Source: Burkholderiaceae bacterium (GTDB lineage Bacteria > Pseudomonadota > Gammaproteobacteria > Burkholderiales > Burkholderiaceae). From it: a stretch of 64,000 bases of DNA. This document shows, piece after piece, positions 9,340 to 16,191 of the stretch (positions within the stretch are counted from its first letter, which is position 1; the number at the start of each line of letters is the position of its first letter). The position numbers and the translations under genes are program-made. The stretch lies in assembly GCA_947462685.1 (NCBI GenBank), contig CANHPL010000008.1, forward strand, positions 1 through 64,000, in the 5' to 3' direction. The notes below the pieces were generated by a model, which made no database searches, was not told where the DNA came from, and saw only the letters and a program-made list of their open reading frames with translations.

Positions 9340-10083
9340 ATGGCAACTAATCAGTCAAGCACGCAGATTTTAAAACGGATTGGTTCTTTAATTCCATCAT
9401 CGAATACTGTTCAAGAACGAGAATTCTATAGCGCCTTACCCAAGGGAACCTCTTTACACATTTCACGCTTGAAACTAACTCACGTAGAAGCTGACTCCAC
9501 GATCAAAGTCGTCGAAAAATTAGGTGAAGCATCTGCAACCCTTGCTGATGCGGATGTCGATGTTCTTCTTCTTGGCTTAACTGCACCGTCATCACGAAAA
9601 GGTTTAGGCTACGATCAAACCCTCAAAAAGATGATGGAAGACTCGACTGGTAAACCAGCGACTACTGCAGCGACAGCCACCATTCAAGCACTTGAAGTAT
9701 TGGGCGTTAAACGTCTTGCCTTTTGTGCGCCTTGGACCGATGAAATCAATGGGTTTAGTGTTGGGTTTTTAAGGGCGAATGGGATTGAAGTACCTAGAGA
9801 TAAAGCCCTCGGTATTGCTAAGAATTTAGATATTGGCAGACTTGATTCTTCTACTGCCTACAATATGGCTCTAGCACTTGATGGGCCAGATGTAGAAGCC
9901 ATCATGCTTGCTTGTGGTAATTGGTACACGATGGAAGTGATTGACAAGCTCGAACAAAAAACAGGCAAGCCTGTTCTCACCACCAATCAAGTCAGTCTTT
10001 GGGGCGCATTAAAAATACTTGGTCATGTCAATACATTACCTGGTTATGGAGTACTTTTGCGGGATCATTTAAAAAATATATAA
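9340..10083 (+). CDS. Asp/Glu racemase-fold protein, arylmalonate decarboxylase-like
   Basis: A 247-residue cytoplasmic enzyme of the Asp/Glu racemase superfamily, which includes maleate isomerases and arylmalonate decarboxylases. 'IGSLIPSSNTVQEREF' at the N-terminus is the family's substrate-carboxylate loop. Racemases and maleate isomerases use two cysteines. Here the first position reads 'LLGLTAPSS' (residues 77-85) without Cys, while the second is present as 'LACGNW' with Cys192. One C-terminal cysteine is the pattern of arylmalonate decarboxylase, so a decarboxylase of a substituted malonate is the best guess. An AAGGAG site precedes the ATG. A Bug-type binding protein follows after 44 bp, suggesting coupled uptake of its substrate. 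Confidence 0.7.
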   Translation: MATNQSSTQILKRIGSLIPSSNTVQEREFYSALPKGTSLHISRLKLTHVEADSTIKVVEKLGEASATLADADVDVLLLGLTAPSSRKGLGYDQTLKKMMEDSTGKPATTAATATIQALEVLGVKRLAFCAPWTDEINGFSVGFLRANGIEVPRDKALGIAKNLDIGRLDSSTAYNMALALDGPDVEAIMLACGNWYTMEVIDKLEQKTGKPVLTTNQVSLWGALKILGHVNTLPGYGVLLRDHLKNI

Positions 10084-10127
10084 AGTTTTTTTGCTGTTTT
10101 AACAGATTAAAAACCCTGGGGGAACTG

Positions 10128-11090
10128 ATGAAAAAAGTACGGATTTGGCTTACCTTCTGCATTTGCGCTGCTTCTCTATCCCCTGCCTGGGCACAAACCT
10201 ATCCTGATCGTCCCGTTAAATTAGTTATACCTTGGGCGCCTGGTGGCATTGCAGACATTATGGGTAGACTACTTGGTCAAAAACTCAGTACGCTCTGGGG
10301 GCAACCGGTTGTGATTGAGAATCGTCCCGGTGCTAGCAGTAATATCGGTACAGCCATCGTCGCCAAATCAGCGCCTGATGGTTATACGTTTTTACTCAAT
10401 ACATCTTCGATTGCGGTTAATACCACGCTCTTTACCAATCCTGGTTATGAATTAGAAAAAAATATTACAGGTGTGATTAATGTCGCATGGAGTCCGAACA
10501 TTATTGCGAGTAGCAATAAGCTGGGTGTGAATACTTTACAAGAGGCATTAGTTAAAGCCAAAAGTAGTCGTCTGAGTTATGGCTCTCCTGGTCCAGGCAC
10601 TACGGCTCACTTAGCAGCGGAGTATGTCTTTAAGGTAATGAGTAAGGTGGATATTGTGCCGATTCCTTACAACGGTGCTGGTCCTGCCATTAATGCCTTA
10701 GTTGCTGCTGATGTCGATTTAACCAGTGTCTCGATGCCGCCTTCTTTACAAATGATCAAGTCGGGTCGTATTAAAGGTTTAGTGGTAACGAGTGCTAAGC
10801 GGATGGCGGTTCTTCCTGATGTTCCTACTCTAGCGGAGTCTGGCTATCCTGGTTTTGAGGACTATACCTGGGTGGGTCTTTTTGCGCCTGCTGGTACTCC
10901 GAGTGCGGTGATACAGAAGGTCAATAGTGATATCACGGGTTTGTTAGCACAACCAGAATTTAAGGAACGTCTTTTATCTTTAGGCTTTGAACCTGTTGGC
11001 GGTTCTTCTGAATCGTTTGCTAAATATATTCAAGTAGAAATTAAAAAATGGGACCGCGTGATTAAAGAAACGGGCACGACGGTTCAGTAA
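10128..11090 (+). CDS. Bug/TctC-family periplasmic substrate-binding protein
   Basis: A 320-residue solute-binding protein. It has a signal peptide ending at 'SPAWA' near residue 22, then the family signature 'YPDRPVKLVIPWAPGG' and the later 'GAGPAINALVAADVD' and 'GTPSAVIQKVNSD'. Bug proteins bind carboxylates or related small molecules for tripartite tricarboxylate transporters, but no TctA/TctB membrane genes are in the window. The ATG at 10128 is chosen because it is preceded by GGGGGAAC and opens the signal peptide; an upstream in-frame extension overlaps the previous gene and is not credible. Confidence 0.92.
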   Translation: MKKVRIWLTFCICAASLSPAWAQTYPDRPVKLVIPWAPGGIADIMGRLLGQKLSTLWGQPVVIENRPGASSNIGTAIVAKSAPDGYTFLLNTSSIAVNTTLFTNPGYELEKNITGVINVAWSPNIIASSNKLGVNTLQEALVKAKSSRLSYGSPGPGTTAHLAAEYVFKVMSKVDIVPIPYNGAGPAINALVAADVDLTSVSMPPSLQMIKSGRIKGLVVTSAKRMAVLPDVPTLAESGYPGFEDYTWVGLFAPAGTPSAVIQKVNSDITGLLAQPEFKERLLSLGFEPVGGSSESFAKYIQVEIKKWDRVIKETGTTVQ

Positions 11091-11139
11091 AAATTAGTCT
11101 TCATGCTTTATGAACAGGTGCTTTTTTTAGCATGTTTTT

Positions 11140-12291
11140 TTATGCTTCTAACTCAGACAAATAACTCGCCATGTCATCAATGATGATGCCATTAGTTTTT
11201 AGCGATATTCTGAGGTTATAAACGAGTTGCACCGCCTTTGCCTCAGGAAACTGTTTCGCAAAACGAATGAGAGTGGCGTGCGGCGTATTGTCACTGCATT
11301 TAACTTCAATGAGGTGCGTCAGTTCATGGCGATGCGTGAGTGGATTATCTGTGGTTATTGCAAAATCAATTTCAGCACCATCCTTGGTTCGTAAATAATG
11401 CAATCCAGTCTCTAATCCTTTTGTGTCCCTAATGAAATCCACATGTTTAAGCAACATACATGCCACAGCATTCTCTAACTTTACTCCTTCATTCCCTCTT
11501 ACTAATCCTTGATCATAGAAATAAACCTTTGGAGATTTTGATAGTGATCGAGCAATATTTTTATTGAGTGGATGAATGGGAAAAACTACAAATAGCGCCT
11601 GAAGAATATCTAAATATTTCCTTAAAGTGACCGAGGAAATACCGATATCTCTGCTGATTGAGAGCAAAGATAGGGGTGAACCGACACGGTCTCGAAGAAT
11701 TTCTAAAAAAAGCTTCATGGCATTCAACTCATGAATACGGGAAAAATCTAAAATATCTTCTCGAATCAAATCTTGGGCGTACTTGATTCGCCATCGATCA
11801 GCATCTAACTTGTTCTCTGCTAAACAAGGCTCTGGAAATCCACCCCGCTCTAAAAGATGATCGAGCGCTTCTCGTGGCTTAATGTTGGATTCGGTACACA
11901 ACTCTTTTACAGATATAGGATGAAATTTATAGGAATAATATCGCCCAGCCAAAGACTCGCCTGCTTGACGGAATGTTTCCATCCGCGCGCTACCTGTCAC
12001 TAATAATGCGGTCCCTGGCGGCCTTGCGTCTGTTACTCCCTTGAGCCATTGTTTCCAATGAGTCATTTTATGAATCTCATCCATCACAATCAGGTCATGT
12101 CGAACATCCCAGGATTGATGATTTAAGGTCACGCGATCAGTTGGTACGTCCCAGTTTAGATAAATAGGGTTTTGAAAGTTAGCCATCAATTGACGACTCA
12201 GGTAAGTTTTACCCACCTGGCGCGGTCCAGTCAGGATGACTAACTTTTTTTTAATATCAGATAAAACATGCGCTTGAATATATCGTTCCAT
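11140..12291 (-). CDS. AAA-family ATPase with DUF4143 domain
   Basis: A 383-residue protein. The N-terminal AAA_14 ATPase has a Walker A 'LTGPRQVGKTYL' (about 19-30) and a Walker B 'LIVMDEIHKM' near residue 72, with a sensor-like 'LLVTGSARM'. A DUF4143 domain follows (about 175-340) and ends in a restriction-nuclease-like 'AEIDFAI...IEVKCSD' core. These proteins are widespread, often mobile and of unknown cellular role; no partner gene is present. The start codon is directly abutted by a 60-bp palindrome that very probably controls the gene. It is convergent with the Bug-protein gene. Confidence 0.85.
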   Translation of the reverse strand: MERYIQAHVLSDIKKKLVILTGPRQVGKTYLSRQLMANFQNPIYLNWDVPTDRVTLNHQSWDVRHDLIVMDEIHKMTHWKQWLKGVTDARPPGTALLVTGSARMETFRQAGESLAGRYYSYKFHPISVKELCTESNIKPREALDHLLERGGFPEPCLAENKLDADRWRIKYAQDLIREDILDFSRIHELNAMKLFLEILRDRVGSPLSLLSISRDIGISSVTLRKYLDILQALFVVFPIHPLNKNIARSLSKSPKVYFYDQGLVRGNEGVKLENAVACMLLKHVDFIRDTKGLETGLHYLRTKDGAEIDFAITTDNPLTHRHELTHLIEVKCSDNTPHATLIRFAKQFPEAKAVQLVYNLRISLKTNGIIIDDMASYLSELEA

Positions 12292-12294
12292 TGC

Positions 12295-12354
12295 ACTATT
12301 TTAAAGGATATTTAAAAATAGTCGCGACTTTTTTTAAATATCCTTTAAAATAGT
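12295..12354. promoter_or_regulatory. 60-bp near-perfect palindrome at the ATPase start
   Basis: The 60 bases are self-complementary at 58 positions. The arms are 12295-12318 and 12331-12354, each containing TTTAAAGGATATTTAAA, and the centre is GTCGCGAC (12321-12328). The palindrome ends 3 bp before the ATG of the AAA/DUF4143 gene and there is no Shine-Dalgarno sequence between. A partial copy of the centre and right flank (GTTGCGACTTTTTTAA) lies at 12393-12408. It may be an autoregulatory operator, a mobile-element end, or an mRNA structure sequestering the start; the sequence alone cannot decide. Confidence 0.8.
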
Positions 12355-12573
12355 CTAAATTAAGATTATTTGATTTAAAAACAACCACTTAAGTTGCGAC
12401 TTTTTTAATAAAATACTTCTTTTTTCTGCGTCATATCCTCCGTTCGATAGGGGTTTTTGACTATATATTCGAAAAAATTCATATATTAATTAGTTACTTA
12501 CATCAAAATGTAAAGAAATAATAACAAATATGCACTATAGTAAATATGACACAATTTAAATAAACAATATTTT

Positions 12574-14676
12574 ATGAAAATTACCATGACAAAACTTTAT
12601 AAAGCCTTATTTCTGGCTCTCAGTCTATCGACATCCACCGCATTTGCTGCAGGTGGTGGTGCCATCGTCAGCGACCCTGGAGCGATGGAAGGCAAGCACT
12701 TTGATAAAAAGGGAAAGTACCCTTCTAGCTACACCGTAAAAATGCAAGAAATGTCGCGCAAGACACTACCGTTTCAAGATCAAACCGATTTTGAAGAAGC
12801 TAAAAAAGGATTTATTGCTGCTCCCACGTATAAGACCATTAAAGCTGAGGCTGGTAACGTTGCTTGGGATATTGGTAGTTACGAGTTCTTGTTACAAGGT
12901 AAAAACTTTGACAGCGTTCATCCTTCATTACAACGTCAAGCGATCCTAAACATGGCTTACGGTCTTTATGAAGTACTTCCAGGAAAAATCTATCAAGTCC
13001 GTGGCTTCGATCTCGCGAACATTACTTTTGTTAAATCTAACAAAGGGTGGATTGTGTTTGATCCTCTCACCGCAAAAGAAACCGCTAAAGCTGCACTAGA
13101 TTTTATTAATGAAAAAGTCGGTAAGCGTCCTGTTGTCGCTGTTATTTACTCGCACTCACATGCCGATCACTTCGGTGGTGTCCGTGGCGTAGTCAATGAA
13201 GCTGATGTGAAGGCTGGCAAAGTACAGATTATTGCCCCAGCTGGCTTTATGGAATCTGCTGTTGCAGAAAACGTCTACGCAGGTAATGCAATGACACGTA
13301 GAATGTTCTTCCAATATGGTGTGTTACTTCCAAGAAGTCCTTTTGGTCACGTGGACCAATCGATTGGTAAGAATACGGCTGCCGGTAATTTAGGTTTGAT
13401 TGCCCCAACAAAATATATCTCGAAGCCTTTCGAAGAAATGATCATCGATGGCGTCAAGATGGAGTTCCAAAACACACCGGGCACCGAAGCACCAGCAGAA
13501 ATGAATACCTACTTCCCAGATATGAAAGCATTTTGGGCCGCTGAAAACATTACTGGCACCATTCACAATATTTACACCCTACGTGGTGCACTCGTGCGTG
13601 ATGCTTTGGCTTGGTCAAAGAATATTAACAATGCCCTCTATCGTTACGGTACACAAGCTGAAGTGATGTTCGCTTCGCACTCATGGCCACGTTTTGGTAA
13701 TGCTCGAATCCAAGACATTATGAGAACGCAGCGTGATACGTATGCGCATTTAAATAATGAAGTCTTACATCACGCCAATAAGGGTGTAACGATTAATGAA
13801 ATTCAGAACGTCTACAAACTGCCTGATAGCTTAAAAAATAAATGGGCTGCGCATAGTTACCATGGTTCAGAAGAACATAACAGCCGTGCGGTGATTAACC
13901 GCTATATCGGCTACTGGGATGGTAATCCTGCAACCTTAACGCCTCTTTCACCGAAAGATTCTGCACCTTTGTATGTTGAGATGATGGGCGGTAGTAAAAA
14001 GATTATCTCCAAAGGGAAAGCGCTCTTTAATGAAGGCAAATATCTACAGGGTGTGGAGATTGTCAATAAGCTCGTTTACTCTGATCCGAATAATGCGGAA
14101 GCCAAAGATTTGTTAGCGGATCTTTTTGAGCAAATCGGTTATCAAAAAGAAAGCCCGAGTGTGCGTAATAGCTTCCTCGGCGCCGCCTATGAATTACGTA
14201 ACGGTATGCCAGCGGGAACTCCTCCTAAATCAAGTGGTCCTGACATGATTCGTGGGATGCCTACTGAGTTATGGCTTAACTCTTTAGCAATCTCCCTAGA
14301 TTCGCAAAAAGTGGTTGGTAAAAAATCCATTATTAATCTCGTCACTCCCGATAATGGTGAAAAGTTTGTAGTCGAGTTAAGTAATTCAGCGTTAACGAAT
14401 ATCAAAGGTCAACAAGCGAAAAATGCAGATCTGACTATCACACTCAATCGTTCTGATTTAAATTTAGTCATGGGTGGTACAAAAACCTTTGATCAGCTCA
14501 TCACTGAGAAAAAGGCAAAGTTTGATGGCAATCGTCAAGTCTTCGAAGATTTGCGTAGTAGCTTAGTCAGCTTTACGCCTGACTTTGAGCTCATGCCTGG
14601 GACAAAATCTAAAACAGCTGCGCCTCTTAAAACATTAGATCCACTCGTGGTTCAAGAGGCTGCTGAGTTGCATTAA
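12574..14676 (+). CDS. secreted alkyl/aryl sulfatase, metallo-beta-lactamase type (SdsA-like)
   Basis: A 700-residue predicted periplasmic or secreted enzyme that hydrolyses alkyl sulfate esters, releasing alcohol and inorganic sulfate. A signal peptide ends at 'STAFAAGG' near residue 25. The metallo-beta-lactamase zinc motif 'SHSHADHFGG' lies at about residues 194-203, with further ligand-region sequences 'MNTYFPDMKAFWAAEN' and 'ASHSWPRFGN'. An alkylsulfatase dimerisation domain follows, then a C-terminal SCP2-like lipid-binding domain (about 565-670). Length and domain order fit SdsA-type sulfatases. No good ribosome-binding site precedes the first ATG; the ATG five codons later is an alternative. 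Confidence 0.92.
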   Translation: MKITMTKLYKALFLALSLSTSTAFAAGGGAIVSDPGAMEGKHFDKKGKYPSSYTVKMQEMSRKTLPFQDQTDFEEAKKGFIAAPTYKTIKAEAGNVAWDIGSYEFLLQGKNFDSVHPSLQRQAILNMAYGLYEVLPGKIYQVRGFDLANITFVKSNKGWIVFDPLTAKETAKAALDFINEKVGKRPVVAVIYSHSHADHFGGVRGVVNEADVKAGKVQIIAPAGFMESAVAENVYAGNAMTRRMFFQYGVLLPRSPFGHVDQSIGKNTAAGNLGLIAPTKYISKPFEEMIIDGVKMEFQNTPGTEAPAEMNTYFPDMKAFWAAENITGTIHNIYTLRGALVRDALAWSKNINNALYRYGTQAEVMFASHSWPRFGNARIQDIMRTQRDTYAHLNNEVLHHANKGVTINEIQNVYKLPDSLKNKWAAHSYHGSEEHNSRAVINRYIGYWDGNPATLTPLSPKDSAPLYVEMMGGSKKIISKGKALFNEGKYLQGVEIVNKLVYSDPNNAEAKDLLADLFEQIGYQKESPSVRNSFLGAAYELRNGMPAGTPPKSSGPDMIRGMPTELWLNSLAISLDSQKVVGKKSIINLVTPDNGEKFVVELSNSALTNIKGQQAKNADLTITLNRSDLNLVMGGTKTFDQLITEKKAKFDGNRQVFEDLRSSLVSFTPDFELMPGTKSKTAAPLKTLDPLVVQEAAELH

Positions 14677-14721
14677 TAATTAGTTGAAGGTTACTCCTCT
14701 CTTACCTGAGAGAGGAATAAT

Positions 14722-14755
14722 AAAAGCGAGGATTGTTGAACAATTCTCGCTTTTT
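14722..14755. terminator. intrinsic terminator after the alkylsulfatase gene
   Basis: A long stem (AAAAGCGAGGATTGTT with AACAATTCTCGCTTTT, one G-T pair) followed by a T run. It lies 45 bp after the sulfatase stop and is preceded by a smaller hairpin (CCTCTC...GAGAGG). The A run on the left means it can also terminate minus-strand transcription from vapBC. Confidence 0.85.
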
Positions 14756-14808
14756 ATCTTTGGGGCATTGAATGATTTTAAGTTTATGACTCATGACCTC
14801 CCATAGAC

Positions 14809-15201
14809 TCATGCCCAGTTCTCAGTTTTTAATCCAGGCACTACCGAAAACTCATCATCATGATTGGTGATCAGCAACATATTTAAAGACAAAGCATGGG
14901 CAGCAATCATGGTGTCTAAGGTACCTATAGGCTGTCCTTTTTTTTCTAAAAAAGCCCTTAGCTTGCCATACTTCCAAATACACTCCTCGTCAAAGGGGTG
15001 AACTTTTAGAGTCGCTAAAAACATATCCAAAAATTGCTTACCTCTGATTGAACCAGAATGTTCGATACCAAAGCTCAACTCCGCAGCACTTACACTGGAG
15101 ATGCCAATTTCTTCAAACTTGTACTTACGAAATCGACTCAGAATTTTGGATGGTCTTTTATTAATAATATCAATGCAGATACCCGTATCAAGTAGGATCA
15201 T
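14809..15201 (-). CDS. vapC: VapC-type PIN-domain ribonuclease toxin
   Basis: A 130-residue PIN-domain toxin expected to cleave RNA (tRNA or rRNA in studied VapC proteins). The conserved acidic residues are visible in 'MILLDTGICID', 'SAAELSFGI', 'LDTMIAAHA' and 'TNHDDEF'. The start codon overlaps the stop of the upstream antitoxin gene by 4 bp, which gives translational coupling. It belongs to an accessory stretch on the 3' side of tRNA-Val. Confidence 0.92.
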   Translation of the reverse strand: MILLDTGICIDIINKRPSKILSRFRKYKFEEIGISSVSAAELSFGIEHSGSIRGKQFLDMFLATLKVHPFDEECIWKYGKLRAFLEKKGQPIGTLDTMIAAHALSLNMLLITNHDDEFSVVPGLKTENWA

Positions 15202-15431
15202 GGTTTTATCTCCCCCCTTATTTGGTTATTTGTTTGTTCACGTTTGACTTGAAAATCTGGCTCAAGATTATCCAATGCAGCACAAATATTAGCAAACAAT
15301 CGATTCTTAGGAAGTAGTAAAACCCCACCGGAAAAATGCTCAATCGTTACCTCTGTATCTTTAAAACGGTATGCCCTTGTCAAGCGAACTGCTTGACTTT
15401 TACCATGCATAAAAATGTGCGCTTTATCCAT
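15198..15431 (-). CDS. vapB: VapB-type antitoxin
   Basis: A 77-residue antitoxin. The N-terminal swapped-hairpin DNA-binding part reads 'HGKSQAVRLTRAYRF', a typical VapB/AbrB-like sequence. The C-terminus is polar and probably wraps the toxin. It is expected to repress its own promoter, which should lie between 15432 and about 15480, where TATACTGTTCATAT-like sequence is found on the minus strand. It overlaps vapC by 4 bp. Confidence 0.9.
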   Translation of the reverse strand: MDKAHIFMHGKSQAVRLTRAYRFKDTEVTIEHFSGGVLLLPKNRLFANICAALDNLEPDFQVKREQTNNQIRGEIKP

Positions 15432-15484
15432 TAATCATCCCCCAAAAAATATGAACAGTATATCGGGTGTAAGCCATAAGAAAT

Positions 15485-15512
15485 AAGGCTTACCCCACTA
15501 GGAGTAAGCCTT
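15485..15512 (-). terminator. hairpin terminator behind a small minus-strand ORF
   Basis: AAGGCTTAC (15485-15493) pairs with GTAAGCCTT (15504-15512). On the minus strand it directly follows the stop codon of the 52-codon ORF at 15513-15671. A third copy, GTAAGCC at 15470-15476, can compete for the middle GGCTTAC, so alternative hairpins are possible upstream of vapB. Confidence 0.6.
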
Positions 15513-15671
15513 TTAATATGTAACTTTTTGCAGTTTAACTTTGTGAATCTTGATTACGTCCTTAATGTGTTTTCTTCTCAAAAATGCTGGTTTTATCGAT
15601 TCCATATTCATACTATAAGAGACACCTTCATCTAAAGCAACGGAACGACTCTTCATCATTTTTTTCTTCAT
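15513..15671 (-). CDS. small basic hypothetical protein (52 aa)
   Basis: An ATG-initiated frame beginning 'MKKKMMKSRSVALDEG' and ending 'VKLQKVTY', rich in Lys and Arg, and followed at once by a terminator hairpin. That terminator and the clean boundaries support a real gene. The possible ribosome-binding site (GGAG) is 13 nt upstream of the first ATG, which is poor spacing. No family is recognised. It could instead be a remnant in the decayed region between vapBC and tRNA-Val. Confidence 0.35.
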   Translation of the reverse strand: MKKKMMKSRSVALDEGVSYSMNMESIKPAFLRRKHIKDVIKIHKVKLQKVTY

Positions 15672-15708
15672 ACATTCACTTTTACTCCAATCACAGATAC
15701 ATTTTTAC

Positions 15709-15840
15709 ATGCTAGATGAATTAGAAACTCAACATCAATGGCGAGTGGGTTATTTTGATTTTTTTGATAGCTGGGAAGGAGAACCACTCACAAGACCTAA
15801 GCAACTTCCAGAAGAAACTAGATTAGATATTGAAATTTAA
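15709..15840 (+). pseudogene. small ORF resembling an antitoxin C-terminal tail
   Basis: A 43-codon frame starting 'MLDELETQHQWRVGYF' and ending 'EETRLDIEI'. The segment 'FFDSWEGEPLTRPKQLP' looks like the acidic, proline-containing tail of AbrB/VapB-type antitoxins, but a DNA-binding N-terminus is missing and there is no Shine-Dalgarno sequence. It is read as a possible relic of another toxin-antitoxin module; a real small protein cannot be excluded. Confidence 0.3.
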
Positions 15841-16062
15841 ATCCTAGGTCACTAAGACTATAAGGTCTAATTTCATGTAAGTTCATCTCTAGTAATAGAA
15901 AATATGTAAAAAAACGATAGCAAATGATAAAAAACTTTAATAAAAGGTAGTTTTTGTACAAAAATGATTACGAATCGATCCAGATTGTCTTTGTTTTAAA
16001 TAAGAACGTATCCCCAAATGATGGCGATGAGCCTTAAATTCTTGCTGAAGATGCCAATAAAA
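15841..16062. other. intergenic, no supported gene
   Basis: AT-rich sequence with no frame that has both a start codon and a ribosome-binding site. A 45-codon open stretch without a start runs on the minus strand from about 16080 down to 15945 ('WHLQQEFKAHRHH' within it) and may be a decayed gene piece. Confidence 0.4.
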
Positions 16063-16090
16063 ATGCGAAGACTCTTTAAAGTCTTCGCAT
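16063..16090 (-). terminator. intrinsic terminator of tRNA-Val / relA transcript
   Basis: ATGCGAAGACT (16063-16073) pairs perfectly with AGTCTTCGCAT (16080-16090) around a 6-nt loop. On the minus strand the stem is followed by TTTTTATT. It lies 9 bp past the 3' end of tRNA-Val, the expected place for ending that transcript. Confidence 0.85.
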
Positions 16091-16099
16091 CATATGTAG

Positions 16100-16176
16100 T
16101 GGTAGGCTCGACTGAATTCGAATCAGCGACCCCTACCATGTCAAGGTAGTGCTCTAACCAACTGAGCTACGAGCCT
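16100..16176 (-). tRNA. tRNA-Val (anticodon GAC)
   Basis: A 77-nt cloverleaf. The acceptor stem AGGCTCG/CGAGCCT, D arm 'GCTCAGTTGGTTAGAGC', anticodon stem CTACC/GGTAG around the loop TTGACAT (anticodon GAC), T loop TTCGAAT and an encoded CCA are all present. Its 5' end is only 15 bp after the relA stop codon on the same strand and a terminator follows, so it is probably processed from the relA transcript or driven from a promoter inside relA. Confidence 0.97.
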
Positions 16177-16191
16177 AAAACAATTATTTTA

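Noticed and set aside
9999-10127. 43-codon N-terminal extension of the Bug protein gene
   Set aside because: It overlaps the decarboxylase-like gene in another frame and would bury the signal peptide; the ATG at 10128 has a clear ribosome-binding site.
11091-11139. Terminator between the Bug protein and ATPase genes
   Set aside because: Only a 5-bp stem with a long T loop can be formed (GTGCT/AGCAT); T runs are present but the hairpin is too weak to call.
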